Part shown: piece after piece, positions 19,127-29,157 of the stretch | Numbering within the stretch: position 1 is the stretch's first letter | Layout of the letters: the number at the start of each line of letters is the position of its first letter | Origin: Myxococcales bacterium | GTDB taxonomy: Bacteria; Myxococcota_A; Polyangia; Palsa-1104 | Direction of reading: 5' to 3' | DNA length: 43,332 bases | NCBI GenBank assembly: GCA_003170275.1 | Contig: PNAM01000032.1 | Coordinates: 226 to 43,557 of the forward strand | Notes under the pieces: generated by a model | Databases searched by the model: none | Told to the model about the DNA's origin: nothing | Seen by the model: only the letters and a program-made list of their open reading frames with translations | Program-made: the position numbers and the translations under genes

Positions 19127-22100
19127 ATGGGCGTGTTGCGGCTGGCGAAAAAGCTTCTAAAAATCGCCATGTGGGGAATGTCACTGTTCCTCGTCGCCTA
19201 CACGGTCGTCTACTACAAGTTCAACGATGCGGTGCTCGCGGACTTCATTTCGGACCGCGTGAATCGGGTCGAGCGCGGCAACTTCCGGCTCGGGATGGCG
19301 CACTTTCCATACTGGGGCGGGCTGTTCTCGGTGCTCTTCGACACGCGCGCGCATGTGGTCGGCGGGGACTTCGAGCTGCACGACCCCGACGGCAACCTGG
19401 TGCTGGCGGCGCCGTTCGCCGAGACCGACGCCTACCTGCAAGAGCTCGTGGTGTCGCTGGCCAAGTATGCGTTCACGCAAAAGTTCCACCTGAACCTGCA
19501 CTTCGCCAACGGGCACGTGCCGCGCGGGCTGGCGGTGATCGCGCCGACCCGCTCGACCTGGGGCAGCGACAAGTCCGAGGTCAACCTGGTCGCGGCGATG
19601 AGCCCGAAGAGGCCCAACCCGCCGGGCGGCAACCCGGGCGGAGAGTTCCGCATCCAGGTCGACGGCGTGCACCTCGACAACATCGACTTCGGGATCGGCT
19701 TTCCCAACCGTGAGGGGCGCGCGTCGTGGTGGGGCCGCGTGGTCGACTCCGAGGGCCAGGCGGATCTGGTCTACTCGTCGCGCGCGCAGCTCGAGAGCTC
19801 CGCCGGGCCGTACTTCTTCTTCAAGGTGCACGATCTGAGCGGCGCGCACGCCGAGCTGCGCCTGGGCGAGTACCTGATCCCTCTCGATTCGCTCAGACTC
19901 GCCGAGTTCGGGCCGAACGGCGACAAGCGCGAGGACATCGTGTTTCGCGCCACCACGTCCTCCGACGGCGCACCGATCGAGATCGAGGGCGCCCTGACCA
20001 ACAGCTACTCCAAGCAGCCGGGCGTCGCCATGTCGCTGGCGTTTCAGCACGCGGCGGGGCTGATGAAGATGCTGCCCAAGCCGCTGCCGGCGTGGCTGGG
20101 CGGCGATCCGCGCGGCAAGATTCGCTTCGACGGGCCGTTCACGCACGTGGTCATCGACGGCGCGGTCGAGGACGCCGAGGCCAACGTGCAGGGCCTCAAG
20201 ATCACCAAGCTCGGCAGCCGCCTGCACCTCGACGGCGAGCTGCTCACGCTCGAGCCGGAGGGCAACGTGGCCGGCGGGCGCGCGTCGGCCACCGCCGAGG
20301 TCGGGCTCGAGCGGCTGCCGTGGTGGCGCGCGCGGGTGCAGGTCAAGCACATCGATCCGGCGCTCATCCCGCAGGTCCCCGCGCCGCTCAAGGCGACGTT
20401 GGCCGGGCGGTTGGACGCGTCGCTGCGGATCGGCGGCAGCCTGGTGGCCAAGGACGTCGACACCATCTACGCGCAGGCGATCGAGGCCGAGCTCGAGCGC
20501 GCGCACCCGGGCCGGCTGCCGAAGCGCATCAAGCTGACCGGCGGCCTCGACTGGGCGCCGACGCGCGTCGAGCTCAAGAACCTGCGCGCCGACGGCGACG
20601 GGCTCGAGGTGTCGGCCAACGGCCAGGTCGATCCGCGCGACGGGCGGCTGGCCACCAATTTGCGCATCGACAGCAAGAAGGGCGCGAGCTGGCTCGATCA
20701 CGTCGGCGCGCCGCGCGGCCTCAAGGTCGGCGACGCGCACGCGACCGGCCTGCTGACGGGCACGCTCGGGCGGCCGGAGCTCGGCGCGCACGTGGCCATC
20801 TCGCAGGTGAGCTTTCGCGATCGCCTGGCCGAGAAGCTCGAGGCCGACGTGAAGCTGCACCACGGCATCCTGCGCGTCGAGAACCTGACCGGCGACGCGC
20901 TGGCGGCGACGCTCACCGGCGAGGGCGAGTTCGATCTGTTCCAGGACGGCGACGTGCTGCGGCTCAAGGCCGAGCCGACGCTCCAGCTGCGCGTGGCCGG
21001 GCGCGGGGTCAGCATCGCCAAGGCCACCGGGTGGGACGGCGTCGAGGGCGCGGCCGACGTGGCGCTCGACGTCGAGGGGCCGATCAAGGATCCGCGCGGC
21101 GCGATGACCCTCTCGCTCCCCAACTTCTCCATCAAGGGCGACCCGTACGAGAACGGCCGGCTGCACGTCGCGCTCGGCAACGGCGGCGCCGAGATCAAAC
21201 AGCTCAAGCTCACGCGCCATCGCGGCGGCACGCTCACCGGCTCGGGGCGCGTCGGCTGGGACGGCGCGCTCGAGCTGCAGCTCAAGCCGCACGACTTCCC
21301 GCTGGTGGCGATCCCCGCCATCTCGACCCTGCCGGTGGCGCTGGCCGGCACGCTCTCGGGAGACGTCGAGCTGAGCGGCGACGTCGACCACCTCGATCTC
21401 GGCGGGCAGATCTCACTGTTCGCCTTCAAGGTGCGCGACGTGCTGCTCGGCGACGGCAACCTCAAGCTCACGCCGGGCGCCGACGCGATCGCCATCAAGG
21501 GCAACCTGTTCAACAAGGTGCAGGTCGACGGCTACCTGACGCTGTTCCCCAAGTTCACCGTCGCCGGCTCGCTCAAGTTCAAGGACGTGGCGCTGGAAAA
21601 GATCTTGCCGGAGATGAAGAAGCTGGCCGAGGTGAGCGGCACCACCTCGGGCGAGGCGCGCATCACCTTCGACGCCGCCTCGGGCCTCACCTTCGCCGCG
21701 CTCACGCTCGACAAGCTAGCGATCTCGTTCGCCGGCACCGAAGAGGACGGCCGCAAGCGCACGCTGGTGGTGCACAACCAGGATCCGGTCAAGCTCTCCA
21801 CCGACGGGACCGTGCTGCGCGTCGATCGCTGCCACATGGTCTCGCCGCAGTTCGACTTCCACGTGATCGGCCAGGTCTCGGAGCACGACTCGAACGTGCA
21901 TCTGCACGGCGACATCGATCTGGTGCTGCTCGAATATTTCTTCCGCGGCGCGTTCGAGCACACACACGGCAAGTCGAACCTCGATCTGACCATCCAGGGC
22001 GATCTGTCGCGGCCCAAGATCGCCGGCTGGCTGAACATGGTCAACGCCGAGCTGCAGCCGCGCGGGCTCGAGCACCTGATCTCGGTGCCGACCGGGCGCG

Positions 22101-23620
22101 TGCTGTTCGCCGAGGACAAGATGACGCTCTCCAACTTCAGCCTGGTGATGGACAAGCAGCTCGCCCGCGCGTCGGGGTGGATCGAGCTCAAGCAGTGGGT
22201 GCCGAACCACATCTTCGGCGACGTGAGCGGCGAGCTGTCGCCGCGCCTCCTCCAGTGGTTTCTCGGCGAGCACGTCGGTGAGGCGTCGGGACAGCTCTCG
22301 GTGAACGTGCACTTCGCCGGCACCTGGACCAACCCCGAGTGGGTGGGCTCGGCCGAGATCAAGGGCGCGCAGGGCAAGCTGCGCAACTGGCCGCACGACC
22401 TGGGCATCCAGTCGGGCACGCTGAAGTTCTCGAACAGCGACATCGTGCTCGGCTGCCCGCGCGCGCGCGGCGTGCCCGGCTGCAAGACCATCGCCGGCAG
22501 CATCGACGGCAACCCGCTGTCGATCGACGGCACGGTGACGGTGGGCGGCCCGACCACCTTCCGCGCGCTCGATCTGCGCCTCGATGGCACCGAGCTGCGC
22601 CAGGCCTCGGAGGAGTACGCGATCACGTTCTCGCCGCACGTGGTGATCCAGGGCGACGGCGAGCGGCTGCGCGCCGAGGGCTCGATCGACATCAACGAGG
22701 GGCGCTACTTCCAGAACTTCGACTTCATCAACCAGGTGATCTTGAAGCCGCGCACCGTCGAGAAACAGGTCCCGTTCTGGACCGGCATCGCGCGGCTCGA
22801 GACCATGTCGCTGCAGGTGCACGCGCAGTCGACCGGGCCGATGTACATCAAGAACAACGTCGCCGACATCCAGATGCAGACCCAGCTCGACATCTCGGGC
22901 ACGCTGTCGGAGCCGCGCCTGAACGGCAACATCCACGTCGAGGAGGGCGGCCGGTTCACCATCCCCGGCTTCCGCGTGGCGTTCGACTCCGACGCGGGCA
23001 ACATCCTGTTCGACCCCGACAAGAAGCTGCCCGATCAGACGCCGACGCTCGACGTGGGCGGCAACGGCCTGTTCGTCGACGAGGACGACAACTCGCACAA
23101 GCTGTTCCTGCGCCTGATCGGCACCATCTCGAACCTGCAGCTCAAGCTGTGGTCGCAGGAGGGCTGGGATCAGGTCACCGTGCTGTCGGTGCTGTTCACC
23201 GGCAAGACGCCCGAGCAGATCCGCCGGCTGGGCGCAGGCGATCTGAACGGGCGCGGGGGCGGCGGCACCTCCGCGTCGGAGGGCGCGATCAAGACGCTCA
23301 CCGGGTACGGCGTGGGGCAGGTGGTGGCGGATCCGCTGCAGCGCTGGCTCAAGCTCGACTCCTCGAGCGTGGAGTTCGGCCCGTCCTCGTTCGACGTGCG
23401 GTTTTGCAAGCGCTTCTCCAGGCACCTCAAGACCTGCGGCTACGGCGAGGTCGGGTTCACCACCTCGAGCAAGGTCGAGGGCAGCCTGCAGCTGCGCGTC
23501 TCCGACTGGGTGTCGGCGGCCGGCAAGGTCGAGTATCTCAACCAGGGCATCGACACCTCGCAGGATTCCCTCACCCGCGGCCGGCTGGAGCTCAAGCTGC
23601 AGATCCCGCTCGGGTACTGA
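19127..23620 (+). CDS. tamB: TamB/YhdP-class AsmA-like bridge protein
   Basis: 1497 residues. An N-terminal signal anchor (IAMWGMSLFLVAYTVVYY) is followed by a very long stretch of short alternating beta-strands with the repeat pattern of AsmA/TamB lipid-groove proteins. The C-terminal DUF490 (TamB) region is clear: RFTIPGFRVAFDSDAGNILF, KLWSQEGWDQVTVLSVLFTGKTPEQ, and a final SLQLRVSDWVSAAGKVEYL beta hairpin. TamB spans the periplasm from inner membrane to the Omp85 partner; family members serve in autotransporter or outer-membrane protein insertion and in bulk phospholipid flow to the outer membrane. It stands directly before the Omp85 gene (22 bp), the standard tam pairing although here tamB comes first. 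It starts 38 bp after the kinase gene; AAGG precedes the ATG. Confidence 0.95.
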   Translation: MGVLRLAKKLLKIAMWGMSLFLVAYTVVYYKFNDAVLADFISDRVNRVERGNFRLGMAHFPYWGGLFSVLFDTRAHVVGGDFELHDPDGNLVLAAPFAETDAYLQELVVSLAKYAFTQKFHLNLHFANGHVPRGLAVIAPTRSTWGSDKSEVNLVAAMSPKRPNPPGGNPGGEFRIQVDGVHLDNIDFGIGFPNREGRASWWGRVVDSEGQADLVYSSRAQLESSAGPYFFFKVHDLSGAHAELRLGEYLIPLDSLRLAEFGPNGDKREDIVFRATTSSDGAPIEIEGALTNSYSKQPGVAMSLAFQHAAGLMKMLPKPLPAWLGGDPRGKIRFDGPFTHVVIDGAVEDAEANVQGLKITKLGSRLHLDGELLTLEPEGNVAGGRASATAEVGLERLPWWRARVQVKHIDPALIPQVPAPLKATLAGRLDASLRIGGSLVAKDVDTIYAQAIEAELERAHPGRLPKRIKLTGGLDWAPTRVELKNLRADGDGLEVSANGQVDPRDGRLATNLRIDSKKGASWLDHVGAPRGLKVGDAHATGLLTGTLGRPELGAHVAISQVSFRDRLAEKLEADVKLHHGILRVENLTGDALAATLTGEGEFDLFQDGDVLRLKAEPTLQLRVAGRGVSIAKATGWDGVEGAADVALDVEGPIKDPRGAMTLSLPNFSIKGDPYENGRLHVALGNGGAEIKQLKLTRHRGGTLTGSGRVGWDGALELQLKPHDFPLVAIPAISTLPVALAGTLSGDVELSGDVDHLDLGGQISLFAFKVRDVLLGDGNLKLTPGADAIAIKGNLFNKVQVDGYLTLFPKFTVAGSLKFKDVALEKILPEMKKLAEVSGTTSGEARITFDAASGLTFAALTLDKLAISFAGTEEDGRKRTLVVHNQDPVKLSTDGTVLRVDRCHMVSPQFDFHVIGQVSEHDSNVHLHGDIDLVLLEYFFRGAFEHTHGKSNLDLTIQGDLSRPKIAGWLNMVNAELQPRGLEHLISVPTGRVLFAEDKMTLSNFSLVMDKQLARASGWIELKQWVPNHIFGDVSGELSPRLLQWFLGEHVGEASGQLSVNVHFAGTWTNPEWVGSAEIKGAQGKLRNWPHDLGIQSGTLKFSNSDIVLGCPRARGVPGCKTIAGSIDGNPLSIDGTVTVGGPTTFRALDLRLDGTELRQASEEYAITFSPHVVIQGDGERLRAEGSIDINEGRYFQNFDFINQVILKPRTVEKQVPFWTGIARLETMSLQVHAQSTGPMYIKNNVADIQMQTQLDISGTLSEPRLNGNIHVEEGGRFTIPGFRVAFDSDAGNILFDPDKKLPDQTPTLDVGGNGLFVDEDDNSHKLFLRLIGTISNLQLKLWSQEGWDQVTVLSVLFTGKTPEQIRRLGAGDLNGRGGGGTSASEGAIKTLTGYGVGQVVADPLQRWLKLDSSSVEFGPSSFDVRFCKRFSRHLKTCGYGEVGFTTSSKVEGSLQLRVSDWVSAAGKVEYLNQGIDTSQDSLTRGRLELKLQIPLGY

Positions 23621-23642
23621 TATGCTCGCCGACGCCGCCTGA

Positions 23643-26600
23643 ATGCGCCGGCTCCTCACATTCCTCGCAGTCCTCTTCTTCGCCGCCGCGGCGCAGGCGG
23701 AGGGCAGGCGCGTCGAATCGGTGGAGATCGACGGCGCGGTGGTCGACGACAAGCAGAAGCTCTTGCGCTTCCTCGGCCTCAAGCCGGGCGTGCAGTTCGA
23801 CGCGCAGCTGCAGCAGCGCATCGGCGACGACCTCGACAAGCAGCTCGGCTACCACCTGGTGCGCGTGCTCATCGACGAGGGCAAACAGGGCATCAAGCTG
23901 CGGCTGCAGGTGGTGCCGGCGCGCGTGGTGCGCATCATCCGCGTGCACGGCAACTGGCCGCTGTTCGACGACGAGGTGATCCGCCACCTGACCGTGCGCT
24001 CCGGCACGCGCCTGGTGGCCGACGAGGTGCTCGCGCAGTTCCTCCTCGACGAGGGCAAGCGCGTGCACGACTTTCTGACGCGCGACGGATACTTCAACAA
24101 CAAGGTGACGGTGATCCCGCGCAAGGGACCGCGCGAGGAGTGGGTCGACATCGACGTCGATATCGAGCTCAACGGTTGGTACAAGCTGGCCGCGGTGCAG
24201 GTCGACGGCAACACCGCGGTGACCTCGCAGGAGGTGTTCGACTCGTTCGAGCACTGCTGTTTTCGCTGGGGGCGTTTTTCGCTGACGCAGATGCGCGAGG
24301 ACTCGCGCGCGGCGGAGAAGGCGCTGCGCGAGCGAGGCTATCCGTCGGCGCGCGTGATTCCGGAGTTCGACTTCGGCTCGGACGCGGACCAGAAGAGCCA
24401 CCGGGTGGTGCTGCCGATCAAGGTGGTGGAGAAGCGGCGCGTGGATGTGAGCTTCGTCGGCAACCGCACGCTCGGCGACAAGGAAATGCGCGAGCAGCTC
24501 ACCATCTTCTCCGCCGGCGCGTACGACGACATCGAGCTGGCCGAGAGCGCCAAGGCGATCCAGCGCGACTACCAGAAGCACGGCTTCTTCGAGGCGCGCG
24601 TCACCTTTTCGCGGCGCAAGAAGAGCGCCACCGTCGAGGAGATCACGTTTCTGGTGGTCGAGGGGCCGGAGCTCAAGGTGCGCGGCGTGGACTTCTCGTC
24701 GGAGTCGGGCGCGGCGCTGCACTTCGGCCAGGACGAGATCCGCGTCAAGGGGGGCGTGGAGACCAAGGTGTTCCCGCGGCTCGGGCTGGTGGGCCTGGGC
24801 GAGGGCGGCTACATCACCACCGTTCAGCTGCAGCAGGACGCCGATCGGATCGTCGACTTCTACCGGTCGCGCGGCTTTCCCGAGGTCAAGGCGCGGCCCG
24901 AGGTGGCGCGCGATCCGGCGGCGTTCGGCTCGCTCGGCGCGCTCGGCGCGGAGACCGCCGGCGGCAACGAGAACAAGAATGATCTGTTCGTGCGCTTCTT
25001 CGTCGAGGAGGGCCGGCAGGAGCTGGTCGAGCACCTCGAGATCGCGTTCGTCGGCCCGCACAAGAAGACCGAGAAGGACGTGCTGCGCGTGCTCAAGCTG
25101 GTCAACGCCCAGCCCTACACGCCGTCGGCGCTGCACGACGATCAGCAGCGCGTGGCCATCTTGTACAAGTCGTCCGCGCGCCCGTACGTGCTCGCCAAGT
25201 GGGATCGCTCGGGCTGGAACGACGCGCACGATCGGATCGTGATCCGCGTCGACATCTCGGAGGGACCCGAGGTGCGCTTCGGTGAGATCCTGGTGCGCGG
25301 CAACTTCAAGACCGCCGACCGGGTGATCCTGGCCGACCTGCCGTTCAAGCCCGGCGATCCGTTCGACTTCAAGCGCGTGGAGGAGGGCGAGCGAAATCTA
25401 CAAACGCACTTCGTGTTCACCTCGGCGCGCGTGGTGCCGCTGCTCTCGAATCTGGAGCAGACCGACGAGGAGAACTATCGCAACCCGGTGCCGGTGGTGG
25501 TCACCGTGCAGGAGCGCTACCTCGAGCGCTTCGGCTCGGCCGCGCTAGCCGCGGGCATCGCCACCGACAAGCTGCCCAACTACGCGTACGTCTCGGCGGG
25601 ATGGCTGTGGTCGAACTTCGCCGGGCTCGGCTCGCAGCTCGAGCTGCGCGCGGACTTCGGCTTCACCTTCACGCCGCCCTACGTGTGGGGCGCGAGCTTG
25701 CGTTACACCGATCTGCGCGCGTTCGGGCCGGGGTGGCGCTTCGATCTCACCGGCTTCTACCGGCAGGAGGTCACCAATCGCTTCGGCCCGGTCACCACCT
25801 ACGGCGCCGCGGTGGCGCTCACCCGTTACCTCACGCCGGCGCTGCGCACCTATCTGCGCTACGACAACTACCAGGCGCAGGTCTCGGTGCCTTTTTTGCG
25901 CGTCGACGGGCCGCACGACATCACCACCGTCCTCGACACCACGCACACCGCCAAGTTCACGCTCGGCCTGGTGTGGGATCGCCGCGTGGGCGCCGACGGG
26001 CTACCCAACCCGCTGCTCCCCTACAAGGGCTGGCTCCTCTCGGCCTCGCTCGGCTACGCGTTTCCCTCGTCGGTGGACACGCCGTTCGTCAACTTCTGGT
26101 CCTCCGAGCACCACTTCCTGGTCGCCTCGGGTCAGGCGCTCGGCATCCTGCCGTTCAAGATCCGCGGCGCGCCGTTCTCGATCATCACCAACCTGCGCTA
26201 CGATGAGGGCATCCCGATCGACGAGCCGGCCCTGCCGCTGGTGGAGCGCTTCTTCGCCGGCGGCGACACCACCACGCGCGGCTACGATCCGGATACGCTC
26301 AAGAGCGAGATCATCCGCGCCGACGTCACGCCGCTGTCAGGCGGGCAGGCCTTTCGCGTAGTCCCGCAAGGCGGCAACATTCGCGTCTTGTCGACGGTGG
26401 AGGTGCAGTTCCCGATCGCCAAGACCTTCATCGGGCTGCCCTGGCCGTGGGTGGGCGCGCTGTTCTGGGACGTGGGCGCGATCATCGACTCGCCCGCGCT
26501 GGTGCAGAAGGACGACTTCAAGCACGCGATCGGCGTGTCCCTGTTGCGCATCCTCACGCCGGTCGGGCCGCTGTCGCTCGAGTACGCCTATCCGCTCACG

Positions 26601-26699
26601 CAGAGCCTCGCCGAGGAGCGCTGGAAGACCAATCCGTGGTATTCGCACTATCCGGGTCGCATCCACTTCAACTGGGGCATCCCGCTCTCGAGGCTCTAA
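23643..26699 (+). CDS. tamA: Omp85-family outer membrane assembly protein (TamA/BamA type) with about seven POTRA-like repeats
   Basis: 1018 residues. A Sec signal (LLTFLAVLFFAAAAQA) is cleaved before EGRRVESVEIDG. Seven segments start with a POTRA-like beta strand: VESVEIDG, VVRIIRVHGNWP, LAAVQVDGNTAV, RVDVSFVGNRTL, LKVRGVDFSSES, VEHLEIAFVGPH and VRFGEILVRGNF. They fill about residues 20-620. The remainder is a 16-strand-type barrel with FAGGDTTTRGYDPDTL, the conserved (V)RG(F/Y) loop motif, and ends in strand IHFNWGIPLSRL. E. coli BamA has five POTRA domains and TamA three, so this one is unusually long. Placement after tamB supports TamA function; a BamA paralogue is the alternative. A six-codon mini-ORF (23622-23642) ends TGA directly before this ATG. 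Confidence 0.93.
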   Translation: MRRLLTFLAVLFFAAAAQAEGRRVESVEIDGAVVDDKQKLLRFLGLKPGVQFDAQLQQRIGDDLDKQLGYHLVRVLIDEGKQGIKLRLQVVPARVVRIIRVHGNWPLFDDEVIRHLTVRSGTRLVADEVLAQFLLDEGKRVHDFLTRDGYFNNKVTVIPRKGPREEWVDIDVDIELNGWYKLAAVQVDGNTAVTSQEVFDSFEHCCFRWGRFSLTQMREDSRAAEKALRERGYPSARVIPEFDFGSDADQKSHRVVLPIKVVEKRRVDVSFVGNRTLGDKEMREQLTIFSAGAYDDIELAESAKAIQRDYQKHGFFEARVTFSRRKKSATVEEITFLVVEGPELKVRGVDFSSESGAALHFGQDEIRVKGGVETKVFPRLGLVGLGEGGYITTVQLQQDADRIVDFYRSRGFPEVKARPEVARDPAAFGSLGALGAETAGGNENKNDLFVRFFVEEGRQELVEHLEIAFVGPHKKTEKDVLRVLKLVNAQPYTPSALHDDQQRVAILYKSSARPYVLAKWDRSGWNDAHDRIVIRVDISEGPEVRFGEILVRGNFKTADRVILADLPFKPGDPFDFKRVEEGERNLQTHFVFTSARVVPLLSNLEQTDEENYRNPVPVVVTVQERYLERFGSAALAAGIATDKLPNYAYVSAGWLWSNFAGLGSQLELRADFGFTFTPPYVWGASLRYTDLRAFGPGWRFDLTGFYRQEVTNRFGPVTTYGAAVALTRYLTPALRTYLRYDNYQAQVSVPFLRVDGPHDITTVLDTTHTAKFTLGLVWDRRVGADGLPNPLLPYKGWLLSASLGYAFPSSVDTPFVNFWSSEHHFLVASGQALGILPFKIRGAPFSIITNLRYDEGIPIDEPALPLVERFFAGGDTTTRGYDPDTLKSEIIRADVTPLSGGQAFRVVPQGGNIRVLSTVEVQFPIAKTFIGLPWPWVGALFWDVGAIIDSPALVQKDDFKHAIGVSLLRILTPVGPLSLEYAYPLTQSLAEERWKTNPWYSHYPGRIHFNWGIPLSRL

Positions 26700-26701
26700 G
26701 A

Positions 26702-28084
26702 ATGTTAAGGCCGCGCATCCTCATCATCGACGATGAGCCCAACATGGGGCGCTCGCTGTCGATCCTGCTCGGCGACGACGGGCAGCGCGAGGTGGTCACC
26801 GCGCGTTCGGGCGAAGAGGGCCTCGAGCGCCTCGACGACGACACGCAGGTGGTGCTGTGCGATCTGTCGATGCCGGGCATGGACGGCCTCGAGGTGCTGC
26901 GCCGCATCCGCGCGCGCGCGCCCGAGGTCGAGGTGATCCTGATGACCGCGTACTCGACGGTGCAGTCGGCCATCGAGGCCATGCGGCTGGGCGCGCACGA
27001 GTACCTGATCAAGCCGTTCACCAACGAAGAGGTGAGCGCCGCCGTCGAGAGCGCGCTGATGCTGGCGCGGCCGAGCCGGCGCTTGAAGCTTCGCGCGCGC
27101 GAGCCCGATCGCCTGTGCGAGCTGGTCGGGCGCTCCGAGCCGATGCAGCGCATGTTCCGCGTGATCGAGCGCGCCGCCGAGAGCGACGCCACCGTGCTGG
27201 TCACCGGCGAGTCGGGCACCGGCAAGGAGCTGATCGCGCGCGCGATCCACGATCTCGGCCCGCGCCGCGCCGGTCCGTTCGTCGCCGTCCACTGCGCTGC
27301 GCTCGCCGAGCAGCTCCTCGAGTCGGAGCTGTTCGGCCACGAGCGCGGCGCGTTCACCGGCGCGCACAAGACCAAGATCGGCCGCCTCGAGCAGGCCGAC
27401 CACGGCACCGTGTTCCTCGACGAGGTCGGCGAGATGTCGCCGGCGGTGCAGACCAAGCTGTTGCGCGCGCTCGCCGAGCGCTGCTTTCAGCGCGTGGGCG
27501 GGCTAGAGACCATCCGCGTCGATCTGCGCGTGGTCGCGGCGACCAACCGCAACCTCGAGACGATGATCCGCGAGGGCGGCTTCCGCGAAGATCTATTCTA
27601 CCGGCTCAACGTGGTCGCGGTCACCGCGCCGCCGCTGCGCGAACGGCCGGGCGACATCCGCCTGTTGGCCGAGCTGTTCCTCAAGGAGAAGGCCGCCGAG
27701 CTCGACGTGCCGCCGCGCCGGCTCTCGCCCGCCGCGTTGCTCGCCCTCGAGGCCTACCCCTTCCCGGGCAACGTCCGCGAGCTCGAGAACGTGATCGAGC
27801 GCGCGATGGTGTTCGCCGACGGCGAGCTGCTCGACACGGTCGATCTTCCACTCGGCGCCGCCGCGCGCCCGATGCCGACCTTCGAATCCCTGATCGGCCC
27901 CGCCGTGCAAAACGCCTGGCCGCGCCTCCAGGAGCTCGTAAAATCGCTCGAGCGCCAGCTCCTCACCCGCGCGCTGTCCGCCTACGCCGACCACCCCAAC
28001 GAAGAAATCGCCCGCCTGCTCGGCACCAGCCGCCGCATCCTCGAGCTCCGCCTCCAAGAATTCGCCCTCAAGAAGAAGACTTAA
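26702..28084 (+). CDS. NtrC-family sigma54-dependent response regulator
   Basis: 460 residues. The true start is ATG 26702, two bases after the Omp85 stop (TAAGAATG). A receiver domain (residues 5-115) has the acidic pair DDE, phospho-acceptor Asp54 ([11 protein letters not shown]), the MTAYST switch Thr and IKPF Lys. The AAA+ domain (about 140-375) has Walker A GESGTGKE, the sigma54 contact loop [10 protein letters not shown], Walker [12 protein letters not shown] and sensor [13 protein letters not shown]-terminal Fis-type helix-turn-helix ([21 protein letters not shown]) follows, so all parts needed to activate sigma54 promoters are present. The gene closes the kinase-tamB-tamA cluster and is probably phosphorylated by that kinase. 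No -24/-12 promoter was identified with confidence nearby. Confidence 0.95.
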   Translation: MLRPRILIIDDEPNMGRSLSILLGDDGQREVVTARSGEEGLERLDDDTQVVLCDLSMPGMDGLEVLRRIRARAPEVEVILMTAYSTVQSAIEAMRLGAHEYLIKPFTNEEVSAAVESALMLARPSRRLKLRAREPDRLCELVGRSEPMQRMFRVIERAAESDATVLVTGESGTGKELIARAIHDLGPRRAGPFVAVHCAALAEQLLESELFGHERGAFTGAHKTKIGRLEQADHGTVFLDEVGEMSPAVQTKLLRALAERCFQRVGGLETIRVDLRVVAATNRNLETMIREGGFREDLFYRLNVVAVTAPPLRERPGDIRLLAELFLKEKAAELDVPPRRLSPAALLALEAYPFPGNVRELENVIERAMVFADGELLDTVDLPLGAAARPMPTFESLIGPAVQNAWPRLQELVKSLERQLLTRALSAYADHPNEEIARLLGTSRRILELRLQEFALKKKT

Positions 28085-28095
28085 GACCCCGGGGC

Positions 28096-29157
28096 CTAGA
28101 ACCGCGTCCGGTCCGGCACCGGCCCGCTGACGATCACCGCCACGTCGTGCGGCGCCACCGACACCTCACCGTCGGTGACGTGCCCGCCCATCAGATCGAG
28201 CGGGTTCATCGGCCCCTGCGGACGCACCGGCCACGGCGCCGCCGCCGCGTTCACCAGGATCGTCACCTCGTCGCCGCCGCGCGCCAGCACCAGCCCCAGC
28301 CGCCCCGGCTCGGACGACAGCACCCGGTGCGTCCCGGTTCGCAAGGCCGCGTGCCGCTTGCGCGCGCTGAGCAGCGGAAACGCGCTCTTGTCGACGATCG
28401 CCCCGCGCGGCGCGAGCAGCGCCAGCGTGCCCGCGATCAACCCCTTGCCCTCGACCACGCCGCCGGCCTGATCGAGCTTCCCCGAGTCCTCCGCCGACGC
28501 GCTCTCGGCCAGTTTCTCGAGCGCCACCGTGCCCGCCGGATCGAGCGTCAGCACGCGCGCCTCCGGAAAGCGCCGGTGCACCTCGGGCGGAATCGCGCCG
28601 CCCACCACGCCATCCGCCCCCGCCGTCTCGATCGCGCCGGCATCGCCCACCACGAACAGCCGCGCGCTCCGGACGTGCGCCGCCTCGGCGATCTCCTGCA
28701 GATCGGTCAACGCCGTCGCCGGATCGGCGATCACGCCATCCGCGCCCGCCTCGCTCGCTTCCTTGGCCTCGTCCGGCGATCGCACGCGCACCAGCACCGG
28801 CCGCTCCGGCCAGCTCCGCCCGACCACCACCGAGCGCCGCAACACCGCGCCCGGCAGTCGCAGCTCGACGGTGTGCCCGCCCGGAAACAGCCCGCGCAGC
28901 TCGCACCGCACGGTCAGCCCCGCGCGGTCGCAGTCGGGCCGCTCGCGCCCGTCGACCAGCAGCTCGGCCGAGCGCGCGTGGTCGTCGACTACGAACGACC
29001 AGCTCGCCTCGGTCGCTTGCGACGAGACATAGCGGAGCCGCGCCGCAACCGGCCCGCAGCCCGTGAGAATCGCGAGGAAGGGAACGAAGGAGAGAGCGCT
29101 CAGTCGCGAAGCCGGCGACGAAGCTGAACCAGGAGCCCGAGCCCGAAGAGCATGCAC
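28096..29157 (-). CDS. Hypothetical lipoprotein with degenerate alpha-amylase-like C-terminus
   Basis: 353 residues from GTG 29157; an alternative start is a CTG at 29103 forming a CTGA overlap with the upstream stop. The hydrophobic stretch LSALSFVPFLAILTGC ends in a good lipobox (LTGC). The middle has TIM-barrel-like pieces (EASEAGADGVIADP, AIETAGADGVVGG). The end (ALLAPRGAIVDKSAFPLL, RKRHAALRTGTHRVLSS, LVLARGGDEVTILVNAAA) resembles the last barrel strand and C-terminal beta-domain of GH13 enzymes, where a patient Arg/His stretch is followed by a VLVVVN strand. No GH13 catalytic triad is visible. It may be an inactive amylase relative. It follows the QExxH lipoprotein gene and shares its transcript, overlapping it by 58 bp at the chosen start. 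Confidence 0.7.
   Translation of the reverse strand: MHALRARAPGSASSPASRLSALSFVPFLAILTGCGPVAARLRYVSSQATEASWSFVVDDHARSAELLVDGRERPDCDRAGLTVRCELRGLFPGGHTVELRLPGAVLRRSVVVGRSWPERPVLVRVRSPDEAKEASEAGADGVIADPATALTDLQEIAEAAHVRSARLFVVGDAGAIETAGADGVVGGAIPPEVHRRFPEARVLTLDPAGTVALEKLAESASAEDSGKLDQAGGVVEGKGLIAGTLALLAPRGAIVDKSAFPLLSARKRHAALRTGTHRVLSSEPGRLGLVLARGGDEVTILVNAAAAPWPVRPQGPMNPLDLMGGHVTDGEVSVAPHDVAVIVSGPVPDRTRF

Noticed and set aside
19181..21391. 736-codon minus-strand frame opposite tamB, and 21716-23839
   Set aside because: Antisense shadow with repetitive Arg/Val/Asp composition; tamB is well supported.
23622..23642. Six-codon leader ORF between tamB and the Omp85 gene
   Set aside because: Ends TGA next to the ATG, which may help coupling, but at this length it can easily arise by chance.
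28085..28095. CCCCGGGG palindrome between convergent genes as terminator
   Set aside because: No loop and no T-run; too short to act as an intrinsic terminator on this evidence.
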